From the NCBI GenBank assembly GCA_002729525.1, contig PBYI01000038.1, positions 62,001 through 126,000 on the forward strand: a stretch of DNA of 64,000 nt, given 5' to 3'. The notes under the pieces were generated by a model that had not been told where the DNA came from, did not search any database, and was given only the letters and a program-made list of their open reading frames with translations. Source of the DNA: Nocardioides sp. GTDB lineage: Bacteria > Actinomycetota > Actinomycetes > Propionibacteriales > Nocardioidaceae. Of the stretch, positions 19,584-26,851 are shown piece after piece. The translations under genes were made by a program, and so were the position numbers. Every line of letters starts with the position of its first letter. Position 1 is the stretch's first letter.

Positions 19584-21020
19584 TCAGCCGGCGAGGTAGC
19601 CCAGCACGTGCAGCCGCTCGATCTCGGCCACCAGCTCGGGGTGCTCGGCCCGGTCGGCCGCGCGGGCCCCGAGGGTCGCGAACGGCGTCGGCTCGGTCCC
19701 GGCGGTGTCCGCCTCGGGCGTGCTCGCCCCGTCCGGGTCGACGACCACGGTGACCCGGTTGGGCACGCCGGCGTTGACGAGCGACCCGAGCAGCGCCACC
19801 GGGTCGTCGCGCGACTCCAGCGACAGCACCCGGGTCGGCTCGGGGACGCGCGGCACGTGCGCCGACGGGGCGCCCGCGGTGACGACCTGGTCGACCACGA
19901 AGCGGCCGGTCCGCGCCTGCGGTGACGCGGCCAGCTCGGCCGCGGTGACACCGCCCTGGGCGGTGCCGACGAGCATCACCCGGGCCTCGGGGTCGTCGGC
20001 GACCGCACGCTCGAGCGCCCGCACCACGCGGACGGCGTACGACGTCTGGTCGCCGCCGACGAGCCGCAGCCGGCGCCCGGGGCGACCGGCACCCGGGCCG
20101 GGCAGCCAGGCGATGTAGCGGTGCGGGGAGACCCGGCGCACCAGGACAGGGCCGGTCACGGCGTCCAGCGACACCATCAGGTCGGTGAGGGAGCGCGGCG
20201 GGCCGGCTTCGTCGGACGCGTCCGGGAGGTCGTCCTCCTCGTCATCGTCGTCCGCGTCGACCAGCCCGCCGGCGACGTCGCGCAGCGACGCTGCGAACCC
20301 GGTGTCGAACGCCGTCGCGCCGGTCGCCCGGAGTCCGCCGGTCGCGGCCTGCCCGGCGTCGTCGCCGGCCAGACCGCTGGCGGTGAGCAGGGCCCGCATC
20401 CGCAGCCCGTCGAGCAGTCCGCCCCCGCCGGAGGTGACGTGGTCGAGCAGCTCGGGGTTGGCCTCCGCGAGCTCGCCGAGGTAGGCCGCCACGCCGTCGC
20501 GGTCGAGGGCGTCGGTCTCGATGAGGCCGGCCGACACGACCGCACCGCCGAGCGCCACCTCGGGCGCGAGGTAGCCGATGGCGCGGGCCGCGATCGACCC
20601 GACGCTGCGTCGCGCGGCGTCCTGGAGGTCGTCGATCCAGCGGTAGGTGAGCACGGTGGCGCGCAGTGCGAGCGCGTCGGCGTCCAGCTCGATCGACCGG
20701 CCGAGCAGCCCGCGGCCGCCGGACGTGGCGTCGCGGACGTCGTCGGCGGCCTGCTGGTAGGTGCGGGGAGCAAGCGGCTCGGTCTCGACCAGGTCGGGGT
20801 CGTCGAGCACCCGGCGCCCGGCTGACGCCATGGTGCGCAGCTGCTCGCCCGACCCGTCGAGGAGTGCGGCGAGGTGCAGCATCCGGTCGTAGGTGTCGCT
20901 GCGGTCCGCGGCCTCCGCCGCGCTCTCCGGAGCCGTACGCCGTTCGCTCGCGGCGAGCGCGACCAGCGGGTCCTCGGTGCCGGTCTGCCACGCACCGGCG
21001 GGGGTCTCGGGTGCGTCCAT
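19584..21020 (-). CDS. Alpha/beta-hydrolase-like protein lacking the nucleophile, T7SS-associated
   Basis: A 478-residue protein. The N-terminal 250 residues are helical (Ala/Asp/Leu-rich), followed by an acidic linker (DADDDDEEDDLPDASDE). The C-terminal 200 residues read like a lipase-type alpha/beta hydrolase: GRRLRLVGGDQTSYAVRVVR, then VMLVGTAQGGVTAAELAAS where the usual GHSQGG elbow would be, VVTAGAPSAHVPR and LESRDDPVALL. The nucleophile Ser is replaced by Ala (GTAQGG), so hydrolysis is unlikely. It is the last gene of a three-gene operon, one base after the EspG-like gene. A scaffold or secreted T7SS substrate are both possible. Confidence 0.65.
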   Translation of the reverse strand: MDAPETPAGAWQTGTEDPLVALAASERRTAPESAAEAADRSDTYDRMLHLAALLDGSGEQLRTMASAGRRVLDDPDLVETEPLAPRTYQQAADDVRDATSGGRGLLGRSIELDADALALRATVLTYRWIDDLQDAARRSVGSIAARAIGYLAPEVALGGAVVSAGLIETDALDRDGVAAYLGELAEANPELLDHVTSGGGGLLDGLRMRALLTASGLAGDDAGQAATGGLRATGATAFDTGFAASLRDVAGGLVDADDDDEEDDLPDASDEAGPPRSLTDLMVSLDAVTGPVLVRRVSPHRYIAWLPGPGAGRPGRRLRLVGGDQTSYAVRVVRALERAVADDPEARVMLVGTAQGGVTAAELAASPQARTGRFVVDQVVTAGAPSAHVPRVPEPTRVLSLESRDDPVALLGSLVNAGVPNRVTVVVDPDGASTPEADTAGTEPTPFATLGARAADRAEHPELVAEIERLHVLGYLAG

Positions 21021-21021
21021 G

Positions 21022-21975
21022 TCAGTCGACCTCCGCCAGCACCGGCGCCAGGTCGGCGGCCAGCTCGGAGGCGTCGCGTCGCTCGACGCGCAGCCGGGGC
21101 TCGTCGTCGACGGCGCCGACCGGGTGCAGGGCGCGCCAGCCGTCGTTGACCAGCACCCACGACCGCACGCCGACGACGTCGGCCCGCGAGCGCCGTCCGA
21201 CGTCGGCGACCAGCACCCGGAGCCGGCCGTGCGCCTCGGAGGAGAGCGCCTGGAGGAGGTGGGCGGCCTCGATGTCGCCGAAGGCCCGCCCGTCCCGGTC
21301 GCGCACCTCGCCGGCGTGCTCGGCGGCGAGCACGCCCAGCAGGTCGTGCCGCTGCTCGGCGGCCGCCTCCCCGGCGCCGTCGGCGAGCGCGTACGGCAGC
21401 TCGACCCAGGTCGGCACCAGCGACTCGCGCAGCGGGAGGTCCTCCGGCAGCACGGCGACGCGGGCCAGCTCGTCGGACCACGCGGCCGTCGGGAACCACG
21501 CCAGCTCGAACACCACGCCGTCCGCGGTGGCGAGCGCCGCGACCGCTCGCCTTCCCTGGCGGTGCCAGGCGCGGACGCGGGTGCGTCCGGTCGGGGCGGC
21601 CACGGCCACGTCGACGTCGACGGCGACCCGGGGGGTCGCGAGGAGACCGACGGCGCCGGCGACGCCGGGGTCGAGGTCGTCGCCGACGAGCAGGCCGCGA
21701 CGGGCGAGGGAGGTGTGCGGGTCGGGGAGCCGGTCGAGCACGGCGCGGAGCGCCTGCGCCTCGCTGCTGGCAGGCGTCGCGCCGAGGCGCCCCGAGAGAC
21801 CGGAGGGCCCGCTCGCCCCGGCCTCGAGCGCCACCTCCTCGAAGGGCAGCGGGGCGCCGCCGGCGAGCTCGGCGGCCAGGCGCAGCTCCGGGAGGGTCAG
21901 GGTGACCCGGCGGGGGAGCGAGTCGAGCAGGCCGTCCGCCGGCGGCGGCGGGACGCTGAGGTCGATGGTGGTCAC
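21022..21975 (-). CDS. EspG-like ESX secretion-associated protein (putative)
   Basis: A 317-residue protein. The sequence VTLTLPELRLAAELAGG near the start, a mid-region LLATPRVAVDVDVAVAAP with alternating strands, and the ending typical of a mixed alpha/beta fold resemble EspG, the cytosolic chaperone that escorts ESX substrates. The resemblance is of pattern rather than signature, so the call is tentative. The gene lies between a WXG-like gene (8 nt upstream) and the hydrolase-like gene (1 nt downstream), which fits a chaperone serving these proteins. GTG 21975 is chosen because further upstream codons overlap the preceding gene. Confidence 0.5.
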   Translation of the reverse strand: MTTIDLSVPPPPADGLLDSLPRRVTLTLPELRLAAELAGGAPLPFEEVALEAGASGPSGLSGRLGATPASSEAQALRAVLDRLPDPHTSLARRGLLVGDDLDPGVAGAVGLLATPRVAVDVDVAVAAPTGRTRVRAWHRQGRRAVAALATADGVVFELAWFPTAAWSDELARVAVLPEDLPLRESLVPTWVELPYALADGAGEAAAEQRHDLLGVLAAEHAGEVRDRDGRAFGDIEAAHLLQALSSEAHGRLRVLVADVGRRSRADVVGVRSWVLVNDGWRALHPVGAVDDEPRLRVERRDASELAADLAPVLAEVD

Positions 21976-21983
21976 GTCGGCGC

Positions 21984-22430
21984 CTACCGGGTCAGCCCGG
22001 GCAGGTCGACGTCGAGCCAGTCGCGGTGGCCGGACGGCGGTGCGTCGAAGGCGAGCAGCACCTCGTCGGCGCGCTCGTCGGCGCCGGCACTCCCGCCCCC
22101 GTGGGTCGCGCCGACCCGTGCCCGTCGGGTGCGGGCGTCGGCGACCAGCGCCTCCGCGCGGCGCTCGAGTTCGGCGATCCGGTCGGACACGCGCTCGACC
22201 TCCTGGGCATGGGTGCGGAGGCTGTCGGCCGAGCGCTCGTGCCGGCCGGCGGCGTCGCGCAGCCCGGAGGCCCGGTCGGCGACCCGCAGCCGCAGGGACT
22301 CGGCCGCACGTCCGGTCCAGCCCAAGGCGTCGACCTGGCTCACGAGCCGGTCGGCGAGCGCGCGCAGCTCGTCGGCCCGCTCGCCCATCGCGTCGGCGTG
22401 CCGTCGCACGGTCTCGCTGTCGCCGTACAC
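21984..22430 (-). CDS. WXG100-like helical protein
   Basis: A 148-residue, mostly alpha-helical protein. Residues 1-100 form two long amphipathic helices (VRRHADAMGERADELRALAD; HERSADSLRTHAQEVERVSD) joined at LGWTGRAAESL, whose WTG at about residue 38 is the WXG turn of ESAT-6-like proteins. The C-terminal 45 residues extend beyond the usual 100-residue fold. It probably forms a helical hairpin secreted or recognised by the T7SS encoded 4-15 kb away. GTG 22430 has GAGGAGGG upstream. First gene of the accessory operon; divergent from the propeller gene. Confidence 0.65.
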   Translation of the reverse strand: MYGDSETVRRHADAMGERADELRALADRLVSQVDALGWTGRAAESLRLRVADRASGLRDAAGRHERSADSLRTHAQEVERVSDRIAELERRAEALVADARTRRARVGATHGGGSAGADERADEVLLAFDAPPSGHRDWLDVDLPGLTR

Positions 22431-22553
22431 GTCGTCCCTCCTCGCCGGACCGGTCCCGGTCCAGGCCCCGGTGGTGGCGCATGCCCGCGACCGGCAGACG
22501 CGAAACCCTCTCGTGGTGCAGGATCAGGGCACCCGTCGTCAAGGAGGACGTCC

Positions 22554-23942
22554 GTGGCACGCTCCCGCCTGCTCCCCGCCACCCGCATCCCGACCCCCGC
22601 ACGCCGCCGCGCCCGCAGCGGGTCCCGCGGACCGCTCGCACTCCTCTGCGGCGCCGCGATGGCCGTCGCCACCCTGGTCGCCGGCGCGCCCGGGGCCGCC
22701 GCCGAGGGCAGCGACGCGAAGCCCGAGGAGGGCACCCGACGGGTCGTCTTCGTCGGCGACAACTGGGAGGGCACCGCGACCCTGCTGGCACCGCACAAGT
22801 TCCGTCGGCTCGGCAGCATCGACGTGGTGCCCGACTACGCCGAGCGGATGGCGGAGATCGCCACCAACCCCTACCGGCTGGCGTTCTTCCTCGGCATCCG
22901 CGAGCTCATCGGCGAGGGCAACGACCAGTTCGTCGACGACATGTACTCCTCGCGCGACGGCCGGCTCGTGGTGATCTCGCGCCCGTCGTTCGCCGACGTC
23001 GTCGCGATCGACCTGCGCACGAAGAAGATCCGCTGGCGCTTCGCCGTCGACGGTGTCCGCTCCGACCACATGGCGCTGTCGCCCAACGGCCGCCGCGTCG
23101 TCGTCAGCGCCTCGACCGGCAACGTCGTGCACGTGCTCCGGGTGCGTGACGGCAAGGAGGTCGGAAAGTTCACCTCCGGTGGCTCCCCGCACGAGAGCAT
23201 CTACATCGACGGCGGCAAGCGGATCCTGCACGCCAGCATCGGCACGGTCTACAGCCCGTTCGACAACCCCGACCTGCCCGACCCGCTCGAGGGCGAGCGG
23301 GTGCTCCAGGTCGTCGACGCCAAGACCTTCGAGATCCTGCGCCGGTACGACGTCCGCGGGGCCCTCGACGAGCGCGGCATGGACGACGTGAGCATCGCGG
23401 TGCGTCCGATGACGCTGTCGCCGGACGAGAAGCAGTTCTACTTCCAGCTCTCGTTCTTCCACGGCTTCGTCCGGATGGACCGCCGCACCGGCGACATCAC
23501 CCGCGTCCGCCGGCTGCCGAACCTCGTGAAGAACCTGCCTCGCGAGCAGTACCTCCTCGACTCCGCCCAGCACGGCATCGCGATGAACCCCTCGGGCCGG
23601 CGACTGTGCGTCGCGGGCACGATGAGCGACTACGCCACCGTGGTCGACACCCGCACGTTCAAGCGCAGCCGCCTACTCAAGGGCGGCCTCAAGCCCTACT
23701 GGGTGACTCCCTCGTGGGACGGCCGCTACTGCTACATCTCCTGGAGCGGGTCCGACACCGTGTCGCGCATCGACTACCGCACCGCGCGCATCCAGAAGAC
23801 GGTGCGGGTCGGCGACCACCCGCAGCGGGTGCGCAACGGCTTCATCCGTGCGAGTTACCTGCGGACCCTGACCGACACGCCCTCCAGCGCCCCCCGTCGT
23901 ACGACGGAGCCCACGGCGTGGGAGCGACCCTCCGCACGCTGA
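22554..23942 (+). CDS. Secreted YncE-like beta-propeller protein
   Basis: A 462-residue protein with a long basic N-terminus and hydrophobic signal (GPLALLCGAAMAVATLVAG, cleavage near GAAAEG). Repeated four-stranded blades follow: DGRLVVISRPSFADVVAIDL, NGRRVVVSASTGNVVHVLRV, SPDEKQFYFQLSFFHGFVRM and DGRYCYISWSGSDTVSRIDY. These are typical of YncE/YVTN-type propellers, which bind ligands or act as extracellular scaffolds; no catalytic motif is evident. GTG 22554 has a strong AAGGAGG at six bases. It is transcribed alone, away from the T7SS accessory operon; the 123-nt gap should contain both promoters. Confidence 0.78.
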   Translation: MARSRLLPATRIPTPARRRARSGSRGPLALLCGAAMAVATLVAGAPGAAAEGSDAKPEEGTRRVVFVGDNWEGTATLLAPHKFRRLGSIDVVPDYAERMAEIATNPYRLAFFLGIRELIGEGNDQFVDDMYSSRDGRLVVISRPSFADVVAIDLRTKKIRWRFAVDGVRSDHMALSPNGRRVVVSASTGNVVHVLRVRDGKEVGKFTSGGSPHESIYIDGGKRILHASIGTVYSPFDNPDLPDPLEGERVLQVVDAKTFEILRRYDVRGALDERGMDDVSIAVRPMTLSPDEKQFYFQLSFFHGFVRMDRRTGDITRVRRLPNLVKNLPREQYLLDSAQHGIAMNPSGRRLCVAGTMSDYATVVDTRTFKRSRLLKGGLKPYWVTPSWDGRYCYISWSGSDTVSRIDYRTARIQKTVRVGDHPQRVRNGFIRASYLRTLTDTPSSAPRRTTEPTAWERPSAR

Positions 23943-24024
23943 CCGACGGACCACCCCGTCGTGAGGACGGGTCTCGATAGGATCGGGTCTGCCCCGCCCC
24001 CGGCGCGACGGAGGTGAGAAGACC

Positions 24025-25518
24025 GTGGACATCGAGCAGCTCGACGAGTTCCTGCTGGTCGGCTCCGCGGTCACGCTGGCAGCGATCCTCGCGGTGCGGC
24101 TCTCCTCGCGCGCGGGGCTGCCCAGCCTGCTGATCTACCTGCTCATGGGGGTTGCCCTGGGCGAGGCCGGGCTGGGTATCCCGTTCGAGGACGCCGCCCT
24201 CGCCCACGCGCTCGGGTTCGCTGCCCTGGCGGTGATCCTGGCCGAGGGCGGCCTGACCACCAGCTGGCGCGACGCGCGCCCCTCGATGCCGCTCGGGCTC
24301 TCCCTGGCGACCATCGGTGTCGCGGTGTCGGTGACCGTGGTGGCCCTCGGGGCGCACTACCTGCTCGGCCTGCCCTGGACCATCGCGATCCTCCTCGGCG
24401 CCGTCACGTCGCCGACCGACGCGGCCGCGGTGTTCAGCGTGCTGCGGGTCGTCCCGCTGCCGCAGCGGCTGGTCGGCTCGCTGGAGGCGGAGTCGGGGCT
24501 CAACGACGCGCCCACCGTCGTGCTGGTGACCCTGGTGTCGACCGGTGCGGTCGCCGACCACGGTCCGTTCGTCACCGTCGCGATCGTCGCCGGCGAGCTC
24601 GTCGGCGGCGTCCTGGTCGGTCTGCTCGTCGGCCGGGGCGGCGCCTGGGTCATGCGCCGCGCCGCGCTCCCGTCGTCCGGTCTCTACCCGCTGGCCGTGA
24701 TGACCCTGACCTTCCTGGCGTACGGCGTCGCGGCGGGCGTGCACGCCAGCGGGTTCGCCGGCGTCTACGTCGCAGCGCTGGTGCTGGGCAACTCCGAGCT
24801 GCCCCACCGCGGCGCCACCCGGTCCTTCGCCGAGGGCGTCGCCTGGCTGGCCCAGATCGGGCTGTTCGTGATGCTGGGGCTGCTCCTCTCGCCCGGGCGG
24901 ATCACCCTCGGCACCGTCGGCCTCGCGATCGCCGCCGGACTGTTGCTGACCTTCGTGGCCCGCCCGCTGTCGGTCGCGGTCAGCGCGGTGGTCCAGCCGA
25001 TGCCGTGGCGCGACCTGGCGTTCCTCTCCTTCGCCGGCCTGCGCGGCGCGGTGCCGATCGTGCTCACCACCATCCCGCTGGCCGAGGGCGTCGCCTCGTC
25101 GGACTGGTTGTTCGACCTGGTGTTCGTGCTCGTCGTGGTCTTCACTGTCGCCACCGGGCCGACCCTGCCCTGGGTGGCGCGGGTGCTCGGGGTGGCGCAG
25201 CGGGCCGAGCCGCGCGACCTCGAGCTGGAGGCGGCGCCGCTGGAGCGGGTTGCCGCCGACCTGCTCCAGGTGCGGATCAGCAGCCGGTCGCGCCTGCACG
25301 GCGTCGAGGTCGCCGAGCTGCGCCTGCCGACGGGCGCGTCGGTGTCGCTGGTGATCCGCGACGGGCAGACCATCGTGCCCGACGGCCGCACGGTGCTGCG
25401 GCGGCACGACGACCTGTTGCTGGTGACGCCGCGCGCGCTGCGCGAGCGCACCGAGCAGCGGCTCCGGCTGGTCAGCAGCCGTGGGCGGCTGGCGCGCTGG
25501 GCGCTGCCGGACGACTGA
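24025..25518 (+). CDS. Cation/proton antiporter with TrkA-C domain (NhaP2/CvrA type)
   Basis: A 497-residue CPA1-family antiporter. About 12-13 hydrophobic segments fill residues 8-390, including LLGAVTSPTDAAAVFSVLR, with the Asp that carries the ion in this family, AESGLNDAPTVVLVTLV and FLSFAGLRGAVPIVL. The cytosolic C-terminus (about 400-480: LHGVEVAELRLPTGASVSLV, GRTVLRRHDDLLLVTP) is an RCK/TrkA-C domain that senses nucleotides or K+. Family members export K+ or Na+ in exchange for H+. The RCK domain favours the K+/H+ (CvrA/NhaP2) branch. GTG 24025 has GGAGGTGAG upstream. It converges with the LytR_C gene. Confidence 0.9.
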   Translation: MDIEQLDEFLLVGSAVTLAAILAVRLSSRAGLPSLLIYLLMGVALGEAGLGIPFEDAALAHALGFAALAVILAEGGLTTSWRDARPSMPLGLSLATIGVAVSVTVVALGAHYLLGLPWTIAILLGAVTSPTDAAAVFSVLRVVPLPQRLVGSLEAESGLNDAPTVVLVTLVSTGAVADHGPFVTVAIVAGELVGGVLVGLLVGRGGAWVMRRAALPSSGLYPLAVMTLTFLAYGVAAGVHASGFAGVYVAALVLGNSELPHRGATRSFAEGVAWLAQIGLFVMLGLLLSPGRITLGTVGLAIAAGLLLTFVARPLSVAVSAVVQPMPWRDLAFLSFAGLRGAVPIVLTTIPLAEGVASSDWLFDLVFVLVVVFTVATGPTLPWVARVLGVAQRAEPRDLELEAAPLERVAADLLQVRISSRSRLHGVEVAELRLPTGASVSLVIRDGQTIVPDGRTVLRRHDDLLLVTPRALRERTEQRLRLVSSRGRLARWALPDD

Positions 25519-25524
25519 GCGGGG

Positions 25525-26055
25525 TCAGGGCGCCAGCTGGGCCGGCGCGCAGACGGTGAAGGCCTTCTTCACCGGCAGCGACTCGCGACCCTTGCCCACG
25601 CCCTTGAACCGCTCGGAGACCACCACGGTCAGACCGGGGTACGCCGGGTCGGCGACCTGGCGGAAGCGCGACTTTCCCTGGAGGTAGCCGCGCAGGAAGC
25701 GGACGGCCGGCGTCTTCTCGGCGGCCCACACCTCGGTGACCGCGACGTCGACGCCCTCCGGCACGTTGGCCGACGTACCCTCCCCGAAACCCTGGCCCAC
25801 CAGGTCGCTGAGGGTCCGGCTGGCCAGTCCGGCGCGGCCGCTGCCGTTGAGCACGCTCACCGTGATGGTGCCGGCGCGGAGCTCGTCACCGGACTGCATC
25901 TCGGTGTCGACGCAGACGGCGCCGGTGTCCTCGGCCTCCTCGGGCAGGGGAGCGGTGAGTCTGCCCCAGCCCCAGGCCACCGACACCAGCACGACGACGG
26001 CGAGCACGACGAGGGTGGCCAGCGTCCGGATCCGCGCGGCCCACCAGTCGCTCAC
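25525..26055 (-). CDS. LytR C-terminal-domain membrane protein
   Basis: A 176-residue protein. One N-terminal membrane segment (about residues 11-30, LATLVVLAVVVLVSVAWGWG) anchors an extracytoplasmic LytR_C domain (about 63-150: TVSVLNGSGRAGLASRTLSD, RFRQVADPAYPGLTVVVSER). This domain is found alone or after LCP transferases and is thought to bind cell-wall glycan or partner proteins. GTG 26055 overlaps the upstream stop by four bases, so the two genes are coupled. Confidence 0.85.
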   Translation of the reverse strand: MSDWWAARIRTLATLVVLAVVVLVSVAWGWGRLTAPLPEEAEDTGAVCVDTEMQSGDELRAGTITVSVLNGSGRAGLASRTLSDLVGQGFGEGTSANVPEGVDVAVTEVWAAEKTPAVRFLRGYLQGKSRFRQVADPAYPGLTVVVSERFKGVGKGRESLPVKKAFTVCAPAQLAP

Positions 26056-26357
26056 GCGGGGTCACCCGCCACGGCGTGGACCCGGGCGTGCAGCACGCCG
26101 CGCTGGGCGAGCGCGGCACGCAGCGCCCGGTGCAGGCCGTCCTCGAGGTACAGCTCACCGCGCCACTGGACGACGTGGGCGAACAGGTCTCCGTAGAACG
26201 TGGAGTCGTCGTCGAGCAGCGCGGCCAGCTGGAGCGTGTCCTTGGTGGTGACCAGCTCGTCGAGGCGTACCTGGCGCGGGGGCACCGACGCCCAGGTGTT
26301 GGCGTCGAGCCCGTGCGCCGGGTAGGGGCGCCCCGTCCCGACGCGCTTGAAGATCAC
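26052..26357 (-). CDS. Small conserved protein of the so-called VapB-like family
   Basis: A 101-residue protein conserved in actinobacteria: NTWASVPPRQVRLDELVTTK, STFYGDLFAHVVQWRGELYL, EDGLHRALRAALAQRGVLHA. Databases often label this family as a VapB-type antitoxin, but no toxin gene adjoins it here and the sequence has no clear ribbon-helix-helix or AbrB motif. It looks more like a housekeeping actinobacterial protein of unknown function. GTG 26357 is preferred; a GTG 18 nt upstream is possible. It precedes and overlaps the LytR_C gene. Confidence 0.75.
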   Translation of the reverse strand: MIFKRVGTGRPYPAHGLDANTWASVPPRQVRLDELVTTKDTLQLAALLDDDSTFYGDLFAHVVQWRGELYLEDGLHRALRAALAQRGVLHARVHAVAGDPA

Positions 26358-26460
26358 GGCGGGAAGTGTAGTCACCGCGCAGGCAGGACGCGTCGGGTCG
26401 TCCGCAGGGGTGAGGGTCGTGATGGGCGTCCCGGTGGTCCGGTGGTCCGGTGGCCGGTCG

Positions 26461-26658
26461 TCAGGCCGACCAGCGGATGGAGTCGTCGACGAAGTCGGCG
26501 AGCGCGTGCACGCCGCGCAGGTCGGTCCGCTCGGTCATCAGGCGGGTGAGGCCCTGGGTGTGCTTGGAGCGGAGGGTGGCCCGCTGCGTCATGCGTCGGT
26601 CGAGCACGGTGTCGTCGGCCCTGAAGGTGGGGGCCGGCACGGGGGGAGTCATGGTCAT
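26461..26658 (-). CDS. Small hypothetical protein (65 residues)
   Basis: I do not recognise this protein. Nearly every third codon position is G or C, and the sequence (VLDRRMTQRATLRSKHTQGL; TDLRGVHALADFVDDSIRWS) looks like a folded helical peptide rather than a chance frame. It has no Cys, signal or membrane segment. ATG 26658 or 26652 could be the start; neither has a strong ribosome site. Between its stop and the next gene lie short GGTCCGGT repeats (26430-26455). Confidence 0.55.
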   Translation of the reverse strand: MTMTPPVPAPTFRADDTVLDRRMTQRATLRSKHTQGLTRLMTERTDLRGVHALADFVDDSIRWSA

Positions 26659-26851
26659 GGAGAAATCGTGGCGCGCCCAGTGGGCGCACAGGTTGAGCGT
26701 GCGTTACGGCCCGGTCAACCGCCTCCGACGGCCCTCACGATTCGGCCACACCGGTCACGCCCCGGTCACGGGTCGTTGAACGCACGGTGCGCGCCAGGGC
26801 CCGAGGGCCGTGCGGAGGTCCTGGTACGCCGGCGGCTGAACCGCGCGACAC

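Noticed and set aside
26052..26357. Toxin-antitoxin system
   Set aside because: Only a protein of the loosely named VapB-like family is present; neither side carries a PIN-domain or other toxin gene.
26430..26455. Short GGTCCGGT tandem repeats as a CRISPR-like or operator array
   Set aside because: Only about three units of eight bases without spacers; simple slippage sequence.
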